Below are positions 37,670-50,518 of a stretch of 64,000 nucleotides of DNA, in pieces; the first letter of the stretch is position 1; every line of letters starts with the position of its first letter. The translations under genes and the position numbers were made by a program. The DNA is from Sphagnum compactum (lineage: Eukaryota; Bryophyta; Sphagnopsida; Sphagnales), in the NCBI GenBank assembly GCA_965153455.1, contig OZ234495.1, positions 17,790,875 to 17,854,874 on the forward strand, in the 5' to 3' direction. Below the pieces are notes generated by a model, which worked only from the letters and a program-made list of their open reading frames with translations, did not search any database and was not told the origin of the DNA.

Positions 37670-38970
37670 TTGCGTGGCATGTGCCATGGCCCAGGTGTGA
37701 ACTAGACCTTGATGATAGAGCCGAACTGTGAAGAAAATAATAATAATAAAAATAAATAAATTTCTGGTGATAAAAATTACTCAAAATTCAATATTGTTCT
37801 CACCTTAGGTTCAAAAATTATAAAATTACCTTCAATGAATCCCATGCATCAAGGGCTTTCCAAGAATACCAAGACCTTGCCCCAATTTTCCTAAAAATTG
37901 TAATTTTGATTTTGTTGAAATTTCTTTGAAAGTTTTATTCAATAACACTTGCATATTAGGTCTAAACATTACAAAGTCACCTTGGTGCACCTCTACTCAT
38001 CAAGGGTCTTCCAATGGTACCAAGAGTGGGGTGGGAGGAGTTGTGGTTTGGGAGAGATTTTAACATCATAAACAAACAAACAACCTTCCTTAATAGATAG
38101 ACATTGCAATTGGTATTTTAATCATCAGCTGAACTAAAATTAGATACAATAGTCATGGATATCAACAAAGTTGTAGAGGAAAAATCTTCCTATATTTTGG
38201 TGAGCTTGTTGTCTACATATGGCAATTTCAGAAATCTTTTCCTTGAAATCTGGCGACATTAGCACGTATTTTTGGTCCCAAAAAGATGAGATTTACTAAA
38301 CCCTTTGAAGAAAAAGAGGCCAAAATTAGGCACCTGTGGATTGATTGATGCAACTGTCCCAAATTTGTTTTGACTCTTGTCTTTCCTTCGATAGCTGGAA
38401 AAGGATACATACATTCAAGTCCATATTGTTAGTCATCAGATTTGATCCTGCATAAATTTAGGGCTTGGAGCTACTAAGATTTTAGGGTTTTCTATGCTTT
38501 CCATTTTTGTTTTTGTGTTGTGGGCACCAAGCAAAATTATCCTCATACCCACAAATAGACCCAATTCTCACTGTAACAGACTTATGCATCCTGCGTATTA
38601 TAATTACAACTAGTGTGGCCTGTGCCTTGGCCCAAGTGTTACCACGTCCTCAACTGATTTTTCCCTTCAAAACAACCTGGTTTTTTGGAATTTATTTGAA
38701 TTTTCAGCAGCAAAAATCACTTTAAAATCAATATCTCCCACATTCTGAATCCAAATCTTATCAAATAAATTCCATTAAATCCTGCTCATCAAGCTCTTTC
38801 CAACAACAACAAAGGCACATTCCAATTCCTCTGAAAGTTTTAGCTACAATTTAATTTAATTTTTAGTGAAAAAATATTCAAGAACTTTTGCACTGCAAGT
38901 CCACATGTCATGGAACCAAGCCCATGCACCCTTCCTTGTCCAGAGCTTTCCAAAGACACCAAGAACACGA
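37670..38970 (+). repeat. Pair of related 350-bp segments 940 bp apart
   Basis: Segment A (about 37670-38030) and segment B (about 38610-38970) share landmarks at a constant offset. GGCATGTGCCATGGCCCAGG near 37677 pairs with GGCCTGTGCCTTGGCCCAAG near 38617. ATGAATCCCATGCATCAAGG at about 37836 pairs with a similar block at about 38776. Each segment also has an internal repeat about 140-150 bp later (CATCAAGGGTCTTCCAA-type). Probably a decayed repeat element. Confidence 0.65.
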
Positions 38971-41289
38971 TTTGAAGCATCCTGGTTCAGTGGATTTCAT
39001 AACTATAAAACAAAACAAAACAAGATGTGTTATACACAATGGACCTGCCATTAATTTAATATCAACAATTGATATTTATAATAAATTGGTCATAGCTACG
39101 AGAATTTTTTTTAAAATCCATTTTTAATGTACATCATGTTCTTGTAAAGAAAAAAATTCATGATATTTTTTTTTTTCAATTTTTTATATCACATTAGTTG
39201 TGAGGAGCTTGAAAAGGATTTCACATTAAATGATGACATGTTCTATGAACCTATTTAAACATTTAAATTCTTTTACCAAACCAAAACCGATAAGGAAATG
39301 TTGCAACATGCTTTTTAATTTTTTGCAAATCTAATGAACTAAAAATTAAAAAAAAAAGTGATCAGATATTCTCTTTTCATATTTATTTTTCAGATTTGTG
39401 CAAAATTTCAAACCAAAAAACAAAAGACTCCTCATGACATGTGTATTTGAATGTTTTCAATCACATTCACATTTTGAAAGAATTATATGAATTTTTCGGT
39501 ATGATGGGTGTCATAATCATTTTTAGAGAAAGTATTTTCATATTTAGTTTTGTGGTTATGGATTGGTGACAAAGTCAGTTGGGCTCGGTGCACATTTGAG
39601 GAGGTGGCGGAGAAAACAAAATGTCAAAAGATGAATGTGAATAATTTTACAACCAAACTAGGATGAATCATCTCACCTAATTGATAGGGGGCAAAATCCC
39701 TTGAAGCTACTATACTCTATAATGATTCTCAACACAATATCCCTGCCTTACAAGGCAAGGCCAACAAACTACCTTCCTTCATAAAAGATTTTCTCCCAGA
39801 CCCTTCACAAAATTCCTCTTTTCAACAACACATGTTGCACTGCCTTTCCCTTGGAGAACTTGGGCCCCCAACACAAAAGTTGTGTTGATTTTCCAATCAT
39901 TTAGCAACGAACTTGCTGCACTAGATATTCTGTAAACAAGTACCTAACATTGGAAGACACATTAAACAACTTGGATACACTTTGGATACACCAGCAGGCT
40001 CAGTGATGTCAGAAGACAAGGTGCACAATAAGAGGAGTGTTTTGCAAAGTTTGATGGTTGAGCTCATTCAATTATGTCTGAAATTGAATGCATAATCCAT
40101 TTGATGAAAAACATGTAATGTGCCATTTAAAGGTCTCTTTTGTGAGCCAACAGAGTGATGGTCAAGTGTGATAGAAAAACACTAAATAATTTGTTGGCTC
40201 ATCTTATTCATTTACCTTTATTGGGCCATGCCTTGAGGCAAGGATTATGCCTTCACTTGGGTCCATAACACCTTAGTACTATCTTGAGATTGCATCCTAT
40301 GGATAGTAATAGGTGTTCTTCTAGCACACTTATATAAAATATCTAATAACTTAAAATTAGCTTAAGAGACTAATTAGTACATTGAACTTCAAGTTCTAGA
40401 AGTAGATAGAGGTTAATGATTTGATATTTTCATTAATTCAAAGATTTACTCCATTGTTATGTGTCTCATTTTCTTTTTGTTCTTTAGTAATCTTTGTTTA
40501 ATTGCATTTTCCATCTTATTTTAAGAATCCAAATTGGCATGTCAAAAGAAAATGACATAATTTGAAGTGAAACTATGTTTTAAACTAAGTAAAATGATTG
40601 GCTTGAAGAATGGACTTTCTGTATTTTACATGTTTATTGAAACTTTAAAGATACATTTGTTGATAGAAAATGTGAAGTTTAAATTCTTCATATTTTCATT
40701 TACAATAGTGCGAATTTGAAGGTCAATACATCTTATTATGCAATCAACTAAATCTTTTTTCATTTAAACATTTCATATGCATGAGTTCATGAAGCAAATG
40801 AATTCAGGTGTTATCAACATGAAGGCCCATGCTCGTGCCATAGTAGATATCGTTGTAGCCATGTTGAAGAGGACTATCATTCTTGAAGAACAAACACTAT
40901 GGCGTTGCTTATGATGTTAGAGGACCAACTTGTTTATCCTAAAACTAAAGAATATTTTTACAAAGGTGAAGAACCTTGAAAAACTTTATACTTGTTTTAA
41001 AGCTTTGCCATTAATAGTTGTTCCAATCAAACAACTTCAAGCTCTAGGCTTTTATGAAAATAATTTGGAACATTTATAGAAAATTCCAAAAAAAATGATA
41101 AACATTGCAAAACTAGACTTGACAGCACATAAGTAGATAGCAAAATGATCTTTGAACATTTTGTTTCAAAGTTGGTTGTTACCTTTCAATTACCACATGT
41201 ACAAATGTATTATGAAATCATTTCAAAACTTATAATGAAACCCCTATTTTCAATTTGACTATTGCCTTTCACATACTCCTCAAATGAAG
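38971..41289. other. Intergenic region, no gene seen
   Basis: AT-rich sequence with stops in all frames. No repeats or domains that I can support. Confidence 0.5.
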
Positions 41290-41980
41290 CCCTCATTTAA
41301 ATTGTATGTTTTCATTCACATCAAATGTTGATTCCAAGTTTTGATTATGTTCATCTTCTATTATCATGTTGTACAATATTACACAAGCCATCATGATATC
41401 AATTATGGCTTTTTGATCCCATTGTCTACTAGGGTATGTTATAATCCCAAATCTTGTTTGTAGAACTTTGTGGCATCACTCCATGTCCTTGTGAGCAACT
41501 TCTTGTGCCTTGGCAAAATGATGTAGTTTTCACCCTAAGGTGTGTGGATGGTCTTCACAAACATGGACTAATGAAGATAAATTCCATCAACCAACAAATG
41601 ATAATGAAAATACTTGTTGCCATTGACCTCAAAAGCCTACCCCTTGCAACAAATTAGATTTAGTGTTAATCTATTCAACACATTCACTTGTCATTGTTGT
41701 TGTTTGACAAGCCAAAAAATGGTTGTGGTATTCACAAACTTTAATCAACACAAATTGATTTATGATTGATTGATTGATTTATGGTCATATTTGTTAGTGA
41801 ATTGCCCTTGCTAAGTAATTTAAGGTTGGACATTGAGGGTAATTTTTTTAATGATAGTGCATAGACTCCAATAAAACAAACATGTTTGAAAAACCTCTTT
41901 GTGCATCAATTTTGTTTGTTCTTTTATATCGACTTGTGATGGTTTTAAAAAATGTATTTAGGTTCAAATAACTTTCATAA
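41290..41980 (-). pseudogene. Decayed PIF/Harbinger (HARBI1-like) transposase fragment
   Basis: Minus-strand translation across shifting frames shows, in order: RGFSNMFVLLESMHYH (41.93 kb), KNYPQCP, FFGLSNNNND then VNVLNRLTLN (41.70 kb), FEVNGNKYFHYHLLVDGIYL (41.62 kb), MFVKTIHTP, and IMMACVILYNMIIEDEHNQN (41.39 kb). These match the order of the DDE_Tnp_4 family in plants (GFPGMLGSID, WHAFFG..NND, VNG..YYLADGIYP, FVKTI..P, IM.ACIILHNMIIEDE). Several frameshifts and stops are present. No terminal repeats found. Confidence 0.75.
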
Positions 41981-44900
41981 ATTTTATTCACAACCAACCA
42001 AGTAACTAGTTTTTCCAATGATTCATGGTTGATAATGTTGTAAAGAAAAAAAAAAGGGTTACTACAAAGGAAGATGATAATTAGGGTGCTACAGAGAGTG
42101 ATAAGAAAAATGAAGAGACATTGGAAAAAAACACGTTAAACATATGAAAGAGATGACCAAACGAGTAAAAGTGATGATTATGGGTGGGGTTTCTTGTTGG
42201 GTCGGTTAATAAAAGGCAATGTATGCCGTTGAAAATGTTATTAAAGAGGACATTTAATTACCTTGGTGGCCAAAACTATGAGGTCACAAAGTTAGTGGAT
42301 GAAAGTTCAAATTTTAGTTGAATTGACTTCTTTTCAAATTTTTAAGGATAACATACCACCTTGGTGGTTAAGGTTGAAGCTTGTCACTAGGATTATTGAT
42401 AACAAAATGCCATAAAAAAAGGTTGTTATTGACTGATTAACTTATTGGCATAGGTGGTAGGATTTAATATTCTTTCATTTAATGTTGTTCAATTATTCAT
42501 GTTTATGGGTGGGATGTGGAAATATTTAACAATCTATGTCGAATGTGGTAAACATCGATAGAAAGGTGAAATCACAATCAAATGAACCAACATAATTATT
42601 GATTAAAGATTATGGGGCTCTTTTTATAATCATTTTGATTATTTCATAAAAACAATTTTTGAGTGATTTTTTTTGCAACTAGGTACCAAATATGTTATAA
42701 ACTTATATTAATACATCACATTTTATGTTTTGATCATTGTTGAATATATAAATTTTTGAAAAAATGTGAAAAATTTGTGTTTCATGGTCAAAAATGCTTA
42801 TAATTTCAAATCAAACCAATATATGTTAACTATTTAGAGTTTAATTTCTTGTATTATAAGCTACAACTTTGTTTCATATATCATGTACATTACACCCCAT
42901 TTGCATGTGATAATTTTTTTTTGAAATTTCAACATTTTGAAACATATTTTGAATATCTAAAATTTACAAATTCCACATCTTTTGTGTGTTTTTGAATGTG
43001 AATAGTACGCTAATCTCATTTCAATTTAATTTATTTGTTGTGCATTACAAGATTGGTGCCCAACACTATCAAATCAATAAAATCATACACATGGAAACAT
43101 GCACACAAATTAAATATTTTCCCCTGAATTTTCATCTGTGAGGAAAATAATCCATCCATGATTTGGATGTGTTGGAATTTCATCCAATTTGGTAACCGAA
43201 CAAGGTGAGGATGAATATACAAGACTACATCAAACAAAATTGGTTTAGTGAATGGATAAGGTAATTTGTTGGTGAAATAAACTTGGTGATCGAACAAGAG
43301 TTGGGCAAACATAAATTGACTTTTCATTGGACAAATCATGCCATAAAATCACGTCATGCCATAATTTTAAATTTTTGATTTATCTATGTTGTTTAGGTCT
43401 TGGAGAGGAGGGCAACAAACTACAATAAACTAATGTTTTGCAACAAATACTTGATAGGGTGCTAGCAAGGTAAAGTAGACAATTTCTGTTATTTGTCACC
43501 AATAATAATAATAATATATAAACAAGTTTTAATGTATTGAAAGTAAAAATGTTTTTTTATTTAATGATCAACATGAAGATAATCTTTAATTTTAACCAAA
43601 TGATGTTGATCAATCATATATTTAAAATGCATTCAAATAAATTTAAAAAAAATTTGTTCTTTTCTTACTTTTTAGGCTATCCAAACTTGTACAAGTAGGT
43701 GAAAGTAAATGAACTATTGAATAATTTTCATTTTCAACATGATGTAGCTTTAAAATGTACTTGTAGGTTTTCAACATTAAAATATTATATTAGAATACAC
43801 CAAACTTATAATGAAAAAGTATGTTTACACTCAATTTGATAAATCATTTTCAAACATACTTGTTATCCACTTTTATTGTGCCAAAGTTTCTCAAATTTTA
43901 TAATCAGCTCATTATAAATTCAAAGAAAAGCACCATGCTTTTATTATGTTATTTAAAATTATTTTCAATCTACTTTCTTTTACTTGTGTAAAAAAATTGG
44001 ACCTTTTTTAATTATCTTTTTTAAACTACTATTTCTATATACCATATCATGCTTTCACCCAATAATTATGTTAAGATTTGTGTTAAACATTTGCCAAAAA
44101 ATGTCATTTTTCACATCTTTCCAAGAAGCTGTAAGTATGATATTTTATTTATTCATTAAGTTGATTTCAAAATTTCAAGATATGTATATCAAAATATTGA
44201 AAAATAATATCACATAAAAAAATTCCTTTTGTAATTCTTTTTTCCCATTAAAATGTTAAAACACAAAAATGAACAATGGTTATCATTGTCTTTGTTACAT
44301 ATTAGCATGATTGCACCCACGTTTCAATTTGGTGAATTGTTGTATCAAGCTAAATAGAAATGTCATCCATGTTATTGCTCATAGATTTGACAAAATGAGC
44401 AATCCAATTTGAGAACAACTAGTTGGTCATCCAAGTTTTGGATTGCATGGCCATTGTGACATCATTTTTGTAGTGCTAAATATAATCCTTGGAAAGTCTC
44501 TTCCCTTTGAAAATGTAGAATTGGGAATGTTTGTTCCTTTAACATTGATACACACATGCATAAACATCCATTCTCTCTTTGGAAATAATATGTGCACAAA
44601 ATGTGAGCCCTTTTTTTGAATGACCCTTCCTTTACCTTGTCTAGCTTGTGCTCTTGATTTGTCACAATTTTAAATGTGGGATGGGTTGTAGTTATGAAGC
44701 TTGTAAAGTTGTTTAGATTTGCATACAAGTTTGCAACATTTTCTACAATTAGTCCTTTGGCCATAATCACCTTGGGCCTTTGAGCCACTTTTAAACAATT
44801 GAAGGTGTTTAACTTTGAACCATTTCCACCAACTTTTCCCAAGCACACCGTTTGTGAATCATGTTGCCTTTTCTTGTGTTATTTCTATTGTACCTTAAAA

Positions 44901-47900
44901 ACCTCACTTGTTGAAGTGACATGGATAGACCAATGCATTGCATCTTTAACACTCAATGAACAACTTGTTATTCTTCTTTTGCAAATAATGCCCCATCTTT
45001 CTCATGTTTTCAAGATTTGGTTTTCCCATTGAGATGGGCATTCAAAGAAGATGCACAAATGCCAAGATGACAAGTTGCCACATTGATTTTAACACCCATG
45101 TCTATTGCCTTCATGGCATTTTTCAAGGATTTATCATTCTAATTTTCATTCTTTCTTATCTTGAAAGTTGGGGCTCAAGAATCTGGACTTTTTTGAGTTG
45201 TTGCAAACATGGGAAAATTAAAAACAAATGGAACATTATGAAGTTGTGCACCATTGCTATGGCATGATTGTGCAATGTGGTAATATAGGCTTGTGAGATC
45301 ACTTATAGGTGTTTGAGTTCTTAATTGAATTATTTCTTCAACTCCTCCTAGCTTGTTGGACCTTCATCTTCATGCATCTTGTTGTAGGCTTGCATTGTGC
45401 TCTTCAAAAGTTCAATTTCTACTAAATCTGAAAATTGCTCACCATGATAGACATTCTTTTGATTGGTATTTCAGATGTGTGGATTGGATTTGGAGATGTT
45501 GGAATGAAATTGAAATTGTGCACTTGAAAATGGACTATTACCCACATTTTTAATTGATAACCTTTAGAATGATGAGAAAATCTTTCCAACTATTGTAATT
45601 TTACAAATCTCTCAAACAATTACAATTCTACCTAAGCATTTAATGGCTAGAAGATTTGTTAGATAGACATGGAGATTCAAAAAAATGAGTGATGAGATGG
45701 TTCAACTTATAGTTCACATTGTAAGAACTAAGTTAGAACTAAATGTTGAAGCACATCTTGCATCACTTTGAAAAGACCTCACACATGTGGTAATATTATG
45801 TCAACAAAGTTTAGAACAATCCAGAACAATTGCCCTAAATAGCTTAACTTTGTATTTTTGATTTTTAATTCAAAATTTCAAAATGAATAGAAGTTAATCT
45901 CTAAATAATCCTCCTAGAAAACAGAAATTTGGTACGATAGATGGATAAAATACTTGCAAGATCATTTCATAACTATTCTCATAAATACAAAATGTTGTTC
46001 TTTATGACATTCACTATTTGACCGAATTAGTAGATATATAGATGTTGTTAAATCATGACAATAGAACGCAACTCATTTTTTCCCCATACCAAGTGGTATA
46101 GGAGACCAATATAAAGCATAGGTTTAGGTACAACACAATTTAAGGTGCCTCTACCTTATGCATTCATGTAAATGGACATTCTAGGTTTCAATCATCAATG
46201 TCATGTGAGAGCAATGTCAAAGATGCGAAAGAATGGAGATTTTATTTCTTCTTTTTGCACAATCACATAAGAAGTTGTGCATCATCCAATGTGTTGTTAT
46301 CTGTCCTCAAGTATTCAGGGAAAAGAAAACTTGGCTCAGCAACACCACTTACTGGGAACATATGTGTAAGTTAGAGAGAAGAAATACAAGGTTGAATACT
46401 TGCACAGAAAAGCTGATTTTGCAACTATAGCTTGTGTGGGACCAGATACTCACACTTACATGTATGAACTTAAGCTTTACGAAATAACCCTCTGACCGCC
46501 CAAAACAAAAATCATTTTCATTTTGTCTTGTGCTTATTGCCAGCCAGAATATGTGACTTGTGGGACCCCAACCATTACTGGCAAAGCGTGCAGAATGGGC
46601 TTAAGTATTTATACTCTCTGTCCACAATAAGTAACACCAAAAGTGTCTGCACCCTGAACTTTAAATATACTTGATGGATACTTTCATCAACTGGAAAAGT
46701 GATGTCCTTATTGTTTGCCAGGAGTTGAGTTCAACTTACCCTGGGAGACCTGCAGAAAGCTACAAACTACTTGTGAGTTGTGACCAGTTAGTTTTTTGGA
46801 CCCAAAAACAAAGGGGGGGGGGGAAGAATTTTTGAATTTTGGGTTTTGTAGTTGCCAAATTTCAGAAATTCTTCTTTAAATCAGCAAAGTTTTGTGTTAA
46901 GTTCCAGTAGGCTGCAACCAATATAGAAGAATGCTTAAATTTTTTCACTTTCACTCTTTTTTCATAGCCAGTCTTGGCGAAGTCATCTTCAGCTACTACA
47001 TCACAAAATTGGGAAAAAATTGAAAAAAGAACTGATTTAGAGCAACCCATCACAAAAGGATATTTGAGATACTATGGAAAATGGCAACTCATGTGCACGT
47101 GTGTGTACATAGTAGTATGTGGCATCATACAAGGCCATCACAATGAAATTTGAGGTGCTATCAGAAGTGGCAACTCATGTAAGCACCTATGGATGAGGGT
47201 GTGCATAGTATGTAATTAACTTCATAGAATGTGAACTAAGGATTTTGCTTACAATGTTTATGCAATAACAAAACCTAGTCAGGTTATATAGAACTTTTCA
47301 TTTCTGAATGTTTTCACCAAAACTTTATCGAGTTTTGCTTCCTCAGCAAAGGACAAAAAATAGTAGTATACTGAAGTAATACTGACTAACTTGATTGAGC
47401 TTTTGAACATTCTTTTGGGTAAGTGTGCACTGACACCTAACGAGAACATACTAGTTACAAAAAGATTGTACTTATATCAAATGGAATTTGTATTTGGGGG
47501 CCAGAGTGAACTCATATGGGATAACCAGGATATCATATGAGTTTTACAACAAGCTTATATGGGTGTGATCAGTTTTTCATACCAAGACTAGAAAAACTTA
47601 CTATTCCAGTTCTACACATAATTGAACTCTCCCCAATGGCAATTTGGTGATAAGTAAGTGTTTTGACAAGTGCCTATTAATTTGGTTTGGGCAACACAAA
47701 CATTTGCCAACTTGTTTTGAAGAATTTCAAGTGAAAGTGCTTAACTTGTACAATAATCACTTCAATTATAAACTCAGAGGTAGAGGAGGACTTCGCCATC
47801 ATCGACTAGCTTAGACTTTGAGTTTGAAATAAATATTCAAAAAATTTAAATACCTAACACAAATGTAACAAAAGTTCTAGTTTTCCTACTCCTGTGCTAA

Positions 47901-49940
47901 GTGCACACAGTCTAACTCCCAACCATGCAGAATGGAAAAAGAAATCAAGTTGTTGGGGGCCAAACATTAAAAAAAATTCTAGGTCTCATGCCAAAGTTAG
48001 TCGGCACACATTTATTATAATTTTTAGGCAATGGTATTTGAAACTTGCACTTAGCTACCCTACTCCAACTAGGTAGCAATATATTAATAAATAAATAAAT
48101 AAATAAAGGAAAAACACCCAGCAAAGCAATCTTACAACAAAGTGTGTAATTGATGTCTCTTATTATAAGTTCAGGGAACAAGAGAAGAAAAAAGAAAAGA
48201 CTCAAGTCTTAACAAAAGATCAGACTTGAAAGTGCAGAATGCACAATGGGGAGCCCTAAAAAGAGCAAACATGGCACTTAGGACCTGAACCCATCACCAG
48301 TAGCACGAAGCAAATCAAGTAAAGAGATGATCAAAAAACCTGTTGAAGGACACCACGCCTATAAGAGGCCTCTCGTGCTGTCACAACTGCTTGACCCAAG
48401 ATAATAATGGCGACGTGAACTCTTTGAAGAGCCACTGACACCCTCTGCCTATAAAATGAACGTATCCTTTCATCATCAGTGTTTGTTTGTGTTTAGAGGG
48501 GTGGGGGATTAGGGTCTTTCTCTGACATTTAAGGGTTAACAGTGAGGCTAATGCAAAAGTAACTCAAATGGAAATTTATACATCGGAAATGAAGGAATTT
48601 ATACATGGGTGTTGTTTCAATGCTTTGTGTGCATCTTCATTGCGTTGTATGTGCAATGCCTTCCCTTAGTTGGTTTTTTCCATCATTAAATTTCTGACTG
48701 ACTGAGAGTTAGTTCCATTTGTTTCTCAGATCCATTACATGGGAGATTGTAGTAATTAGAAAGTGAACCACTCGCAAAGGCACTCTTCAGACTGTCTGTT
48801 GCTGCCATTGTTTTTCCCCCCCTCCCTACCCCTCCCTTCTACCTCCCTCAACTTGGCTACTGCTGCTCCTTCCCCCCTGTCCAACAGCTGCATACTTAAC
48901 TGCGCGCCAAAAACATTTCCATGGATGTTATAATAAGCCAAATGAAAACCAGAGCCACGTACCAAGCTATGTCCCAAAATTTTAAGCACTCTCAGGGTTG
49001 AAGTATTCAGACACTGACCTATCTACATACCTAAGGAATGCAAAATCACAACATGGCACAAAACAAATTGCAACCAAAGCATGATGCCCATAAAGAATGA
49101 ATGCGCACCCAAATATGTGCACCCAACACATGCACAACATTGAGGATGTAGACCAATACATGTCCATTGGATGGAGTAAATAAAAAAGAGGACAAAACTT
49201 GCATATCAAGCATAATTTGTATGTATGAATGCAATGGGCAAAAGATGAGAAATTTGTCGTGACTTTCAGAACTTTGTTGAGGATTTGTATGTATGTATGT
49301 ATGTATGCCATAGAAATGGATTTAAGAATTGTAACATGGGTAAGCAATCACCTTTGTTGAAAGGCTTTTAAAAAAAAAGGTTGCAATGTACCCCCTTTAC
49401 CTTAGCAAAACCATCTTATTATGAAGGTTAAAAATATGAGAGAGTCTCAAAAGAAATGCTAACAAAACATGAGTGGGTGGAGAGAACTTTCTCTTTGACT
49501 TTGCAGGAGGTAGGCCTAGGGTTTGTTGCTGTGAGAATTTGGGTGTAGCTGGGGTATAGCAGTATGTACTTGTTTCACTACTACAGGTATTGCTTGCTTT
49601 TTTAGTTCTAAGCATTATCCAATGGATGATTTATGGGTAAAGATTTATTTTCATTTATCATAAATATTCTGTAGCTTTTTAAATTTCAATATAATATTCT
49701 CTATTATGTTAATGTGTATGCTATTAAATAAATGGCTTTCTTAGTACACACATATTTGCCAACCATGCAAAGAAAAAAACAAAAAAATCAAAAGGTTAAA
49801 GAAAAATTTACAGTCCTTCAATGTGAAAGGTAAAGCTTTTTCAGCCCTTTCCCAGTGACCATGAAAGTCTGGTACAAGCAACCTTCCCAAAAAAAACAAA
49901 CAAACACTCATCTCGGCGGTGGATTCAGGCGGAGTAGGCA
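41981..49940. other. Long AT-rich intergenic region
   Basis: No gene called. The minus frame 44462-44848 (128 codons, KVAQRPKVIMAKGLIVENVA) extends as protein-like sequence toward 45.0 kb with stops and may be a transposon remnant, but I recognise nothing. An 11-G run lies at 46813-46823 and a TAAA microsatellite near 48085-48107. A GTAT microsatellite lies at about 49288-49307. Confidence 0.45.
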
Positions 49941-49944
49941 CTTA

Positions 49945-50340
49945 TGAGATTGCAGGATTTGGGAAGAACCTGACTGCATTCAAGGATATTGCAATTCTAG
50001 CAAACCCACTGTCTCTGAATTGCAGATCTTGCACTTGTAGGTTAGTAAACAAGCACTGGAGAAAGAAGAAAAAGAAGAACTTGAAAGAAGCAGAAAAAAC
50101 ACTCATGATCTCTGTGGCATGGTGGAGTACTCAGGAGGAGGAGACTCTGATTGTAGCTACTCCATCAGACATTGCAGCTGGATTTGGGTCCAACAACCTG
50201 GTCCTGCATGCAAGGAATGCAATTCGAACACACCCATTCATTACTTTCTCTGAACACATGCAGATCTTGCCTGTAACTTAGTATACAAGCGGCACCCAGT
50301 GAGAAAAGAAGAAGAAGAAGAAGAAGAAGAAGAAGAAGCA
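49945..50340 (+). repeat. Tandem duplication upstream of the FkbM gene, ending in a GAA microsatellite
   Basis: Copy one starts GAGATTGCAGGATTTGGG (about 49946) and copy two GACATTGCAGCTGGATTTGG (about 50168). Both run through TTGCAGATCTTGC and AAACAAGC/ATACAAGC-type segments into GAAGAA-rich ends. In copy two that end has become an uninterrupted GAA run of about ten units (about 50306-50338). The step is about 222-232 bp. Confidence 0.7.
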
Positions 50341-50518
50341 ACAGACGAATCTGTTTTTCTGTGATCTGGTGCAGTATTGATCAGGACTGGGAAAACACAG
50401 CATGTTGGAGCTAGGTGCATAGTTTTGTTTTGGAGTGGAGAAGAAGAAGAAGCAGAAGAAGAAGTTCTAAGTGATCGGCTCTGAAGGTCTCTAGAGACAA
50501 AGAGATTGATTGGTAGCC

